From Cytophagaceae bacterium (GTDB lineage Bacteria; Bacteroidota; Bacteroidia; Cytophagales; Flexibacteraceae): a DNA stretch of 64,000 nucleotides. Below the pieces are notes generated by a model. That model searched no databases. It had not been told where the DNA came from and saw only the letters and a program-made list of their open reading frames with translations. A program made the translations under genes and the position numbers. Location: assembly GCA_027490155.1 (NCBI GenBank), contig JAIXYP010000069.1:248001-312000 (forward strand). Direction: 5' to 3'. This document shows, piece after piece, positions 62,827 through 64,000 of the stretch (the stretch's first letter is position 1; each line of letters starts with the position of its first letter).

Positions 62827-62857
62827 AACATAAGTATCCCCTGTCAAATAAGCAAAC
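62827..62857 (-). promoter_or_regulatory. Promoter of the AAA_14 ATPase, overlapped by a palindrome
   Basis: On the minus strand: TTG (62857-62855), 20 nt, then TATGTTTG (62834-62827), a full consensus match. The TTG begins one arm of the palindrome at 62848-62875. Transcription would start close to 62820, the first base of the start codon. Confidence 0.65.
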
Positions 62858-62877
62858 TCGATATTGCTTATTTTTAC
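62845..62877. repeat. 33-bp palindromic repeat, copy 1 (probable operator)
   Basis: Contains AAATAAGCAA (62848-62857), spacer ACTCGATA, and TTGCTTATTT (62866-62875): a perfect 10-bp inverted repeat. The same 33 bp recurs unchanged at 63087-63119. This copy overlaps the -33 element of the ATPase promoter. Confidence 0.85.
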
Positions 62878-63086
62878 GATGGGATATAAGTGTCTGATAT
62901 GCAGTTTTATATACAGGGTTCTGTTCTGACACCTAGAGCCGATATGGTCGCTTTGATGTCCATCCGGATAGACCTTATCCAAGATAAGGCCATTTGTAAG
63001 GCCATGCTATAGCCTATAGCAAACATGAGGGCCTTGAGTGGTCTTGGCGGCAGCTTTTACATCACTAATCTCACACCAATAAACTA

Positions 63087-63119
63087 GTCAAATAAGCAAA
63101 CTCGATATTGCTTATTTTT
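63087..63119. repeat. 33-bp palindromic repeat, copy 2
   Basis: Exact copy of 62845-62877, arms at 63090-63099 and 63108-63117, 242 bp away. It lies 32 nt after the Omp85 stop and has no promoter box beside it, so here it may act as a terminator-like hairpin or second operator. The 209 bp between the copies hold no gene. Confidence 0.85.
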
Positions 63120-63150
63120 TGTACCCACTGTAATCTACTAATAGTCAGAA

Positions 63151-64000
63151 TTATATATCGTACGACATCCCGACAAAAAAGCCAGGTTTGTCGCCCAGTT
63201 GGTTCCAAGAATACTCCATTTTGAAGATCAGGTCATAGAACGTGGCGATATCAAGTCCAAAACCGCCCCCCATCAAGAAGCGGTTGCTGAGCCTTCCATT
63301 CGTTGGGGTGGCAAAGGGTGCATTCACAAATCCGCAGTCGGCATAAGTTTTGGCATAGATTTCGATCGGCACTTTGTTGAACTGTTTCCAGCCAAAGAAG
63401 CTGTCTAGATTAAAGACCTTAGTTAGCAGTTTGCGCCGCAACGAATTGCGGTTGATGAAGAGCTGCGGGCCTTCCACTAGGTATAGCTCGTAGCCACGTA
63501 TGCCATAGCGGCCATAGCGCATCCCCTGCGAGGTGAGGTAACTTTGTTGGTTGGGTGAGCTCAGGATAACCTCTAGGCGGTGTGCTGAGTACCACTTGTC
63601 GCCAAGGTCAAAAAACTTGCTGAACGCCACATCAAGGTTCAGCATGCGGTTGTTGTCCCCAGGTAGGACACCTAGCACATCGAGTGCAGAAACTAAATAC
63701 CAACCCTTAGTAGGGTAGTAGCGGATATTACGGTAGTCATAGACGAACAAGTAGCTCAGCGTCAGATATTGCTGGTAGGTGCGCCCATCTAGGAAATAGT
63801 CTGGGTTTTTGGCCGCGAAGTCTTCTGGGATGGTGTTCTGGTCATAATTGACGGTCAGCACGTGGGTCTGGAAAAATCCCACCCGCCGACTCACCGAGGT
63901 CGAGGCATTGAACCTGGTACGGCCTAGAGGACCTGATGCGGTGTCAAACTTTTGTTTGTTATTGACGGTCTCGAGGGCGATGTATTTGTTGGTGGTGTAC
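63151..64000 (-). CDS. Omp85/BamA-type outer membrane protein, C-terminal part
   Basis: The visible 282 residues end the gene, and the frame stays open to the right edge, so this is only the C-terminal barrel portion. Alternating strands with aromatic ends (YLFVYDYRNIRYYPTKGWYL, MLNLDVAFSKFF) lead to GGGFGLDIATFYDLIFKMEYS and a final VGMSYDI. This is the end of a beta-barrel of the surface antigen D15/BamA/TamA group. YPTKGW is the conserved R/Y-P-x-x-G strand. Its location is the outer membrane; the role is membrane protein insertion or export. The missing N-terminal part (POTRA domains) would decide between BamA, TamA and other relatives. Confidence 0.82.
   Translation of the reverse strand, partial: YTTNKYIALETVNNKQKFDTASGPLGRTRFNASTSVSRRVGFFQTHVLTVNYDQNTIPEDFAAKNPDYFLDGRTYQQYLTLSYLFVYDYRNIRYYPTKGWYLVSALDVLGVLPGDNNRMLNLDVAFSKFFDLGDKWYSAHRLEVILSSPNQQSYLTSQGMRYGRYGIRGYELYLVEGPQLFINRNSLRRKLLTKVFNLDSFFGWKQFNKVPIEIYAKTYADCGFVNAPFATPTNGRLSNRFLMGGGFGLDIATFYDLIFKMEYSWNQLGDKPGFFVGMSYDI

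Overview
The window comes from a member of the phylum Bacteroidota. The evidence is a gliding-motility lipoprotein (GldB), several secreted proteins ending in type IX secretion system (T9SS) sorting domains, a histone-H1-like small protein, promoters of the Bacteroidota type (TTG about 17-23 nt before TAnnTTTG), and no convincing Shine-Dalgarno sites. G+C looks moderate by eye. I cannot place it below phylum.

1-9.3 kb: the N-terminal part of a secreted subtilase runs off the left edge. A pterin-carbinolamine dehydratase gene follows. Then comes a four-gene minus-strand operon: two T9SS cargo proteins followed by two tandem GH42 beta-galactosidase paralogues. 9.3-18.1 kb: recF, a conserved helical protein of unknown role, a GH31 alpha-glucosidase, a small membrane-anchored protein and two translationally coupled acyltransferase-3 membrane proteins. 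18.3-28.4 kb: rnpA, a ctpA-like S41 protease, an AT-richer inserted-looking module (ABC-type ATPase plus TOPRIM/DUF4276-like protein, and a membrane protein with a CxxC motif), a LemA-like protein, an alkyltransferase-like DNA repair protein and smc.

29-37 kb: a lineage-specific three-part protein of unknown function, an 830-nt intergenic region with three strong hairpins in a row, argC with a nearby GNAT acetyltransferase that may supply N-acetylglutamate, an alpha/beta hydrolase, an alpha-oxoamine synthase (serine palmitoyltransferase/KBL type) and a histone-like gene with a strong terminator. 37-46.6 kb: a CoA transferase, a metal-associated HMA protein plus TonB receptor operon with a good promoter, and two secreted glycoside hydrolases (GH95 and GH78 types). 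With the GH42 and GH31 genes these suggest breakdown of galactose-, fucose- and rhamnose-containing plant or algal polysaccharides, but no SusC/SusD pair is present.

46.6-52.3 kb: an isolated nuoI-nuoJ pair whose NuoI carries a proline-rich tandem-repeat tail, tRNA-Leu(TAA), a YfhO-type membrane protein and gldB. 52.4-61.3 kb: a region rich in T9SS cargo, with a 1558-residue three-LamG protein, a 5'-truncated T9SS gene remnant and a tandem pair of paralogues with nearly identical C-terminal sorting domains. 61.3-64 kb: an AAA_14/DUF4143-type ATPase whose promoter overlaps one copy of a duplicated palindrome, and the C-terminal part of an Omp85/BamA-type outer-membrane protein running off the right edge.

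The best candidates for undescribed biology are the ATPase-TOPRIM pair (20.9-22.8 kb), the palindrome-controlled ATPase (61.4-63.1 kb), the hairpin cluster at 31 kb and the repeat tail on NuoI. No rRNA, CRISPR array, transposase or integrase was found.
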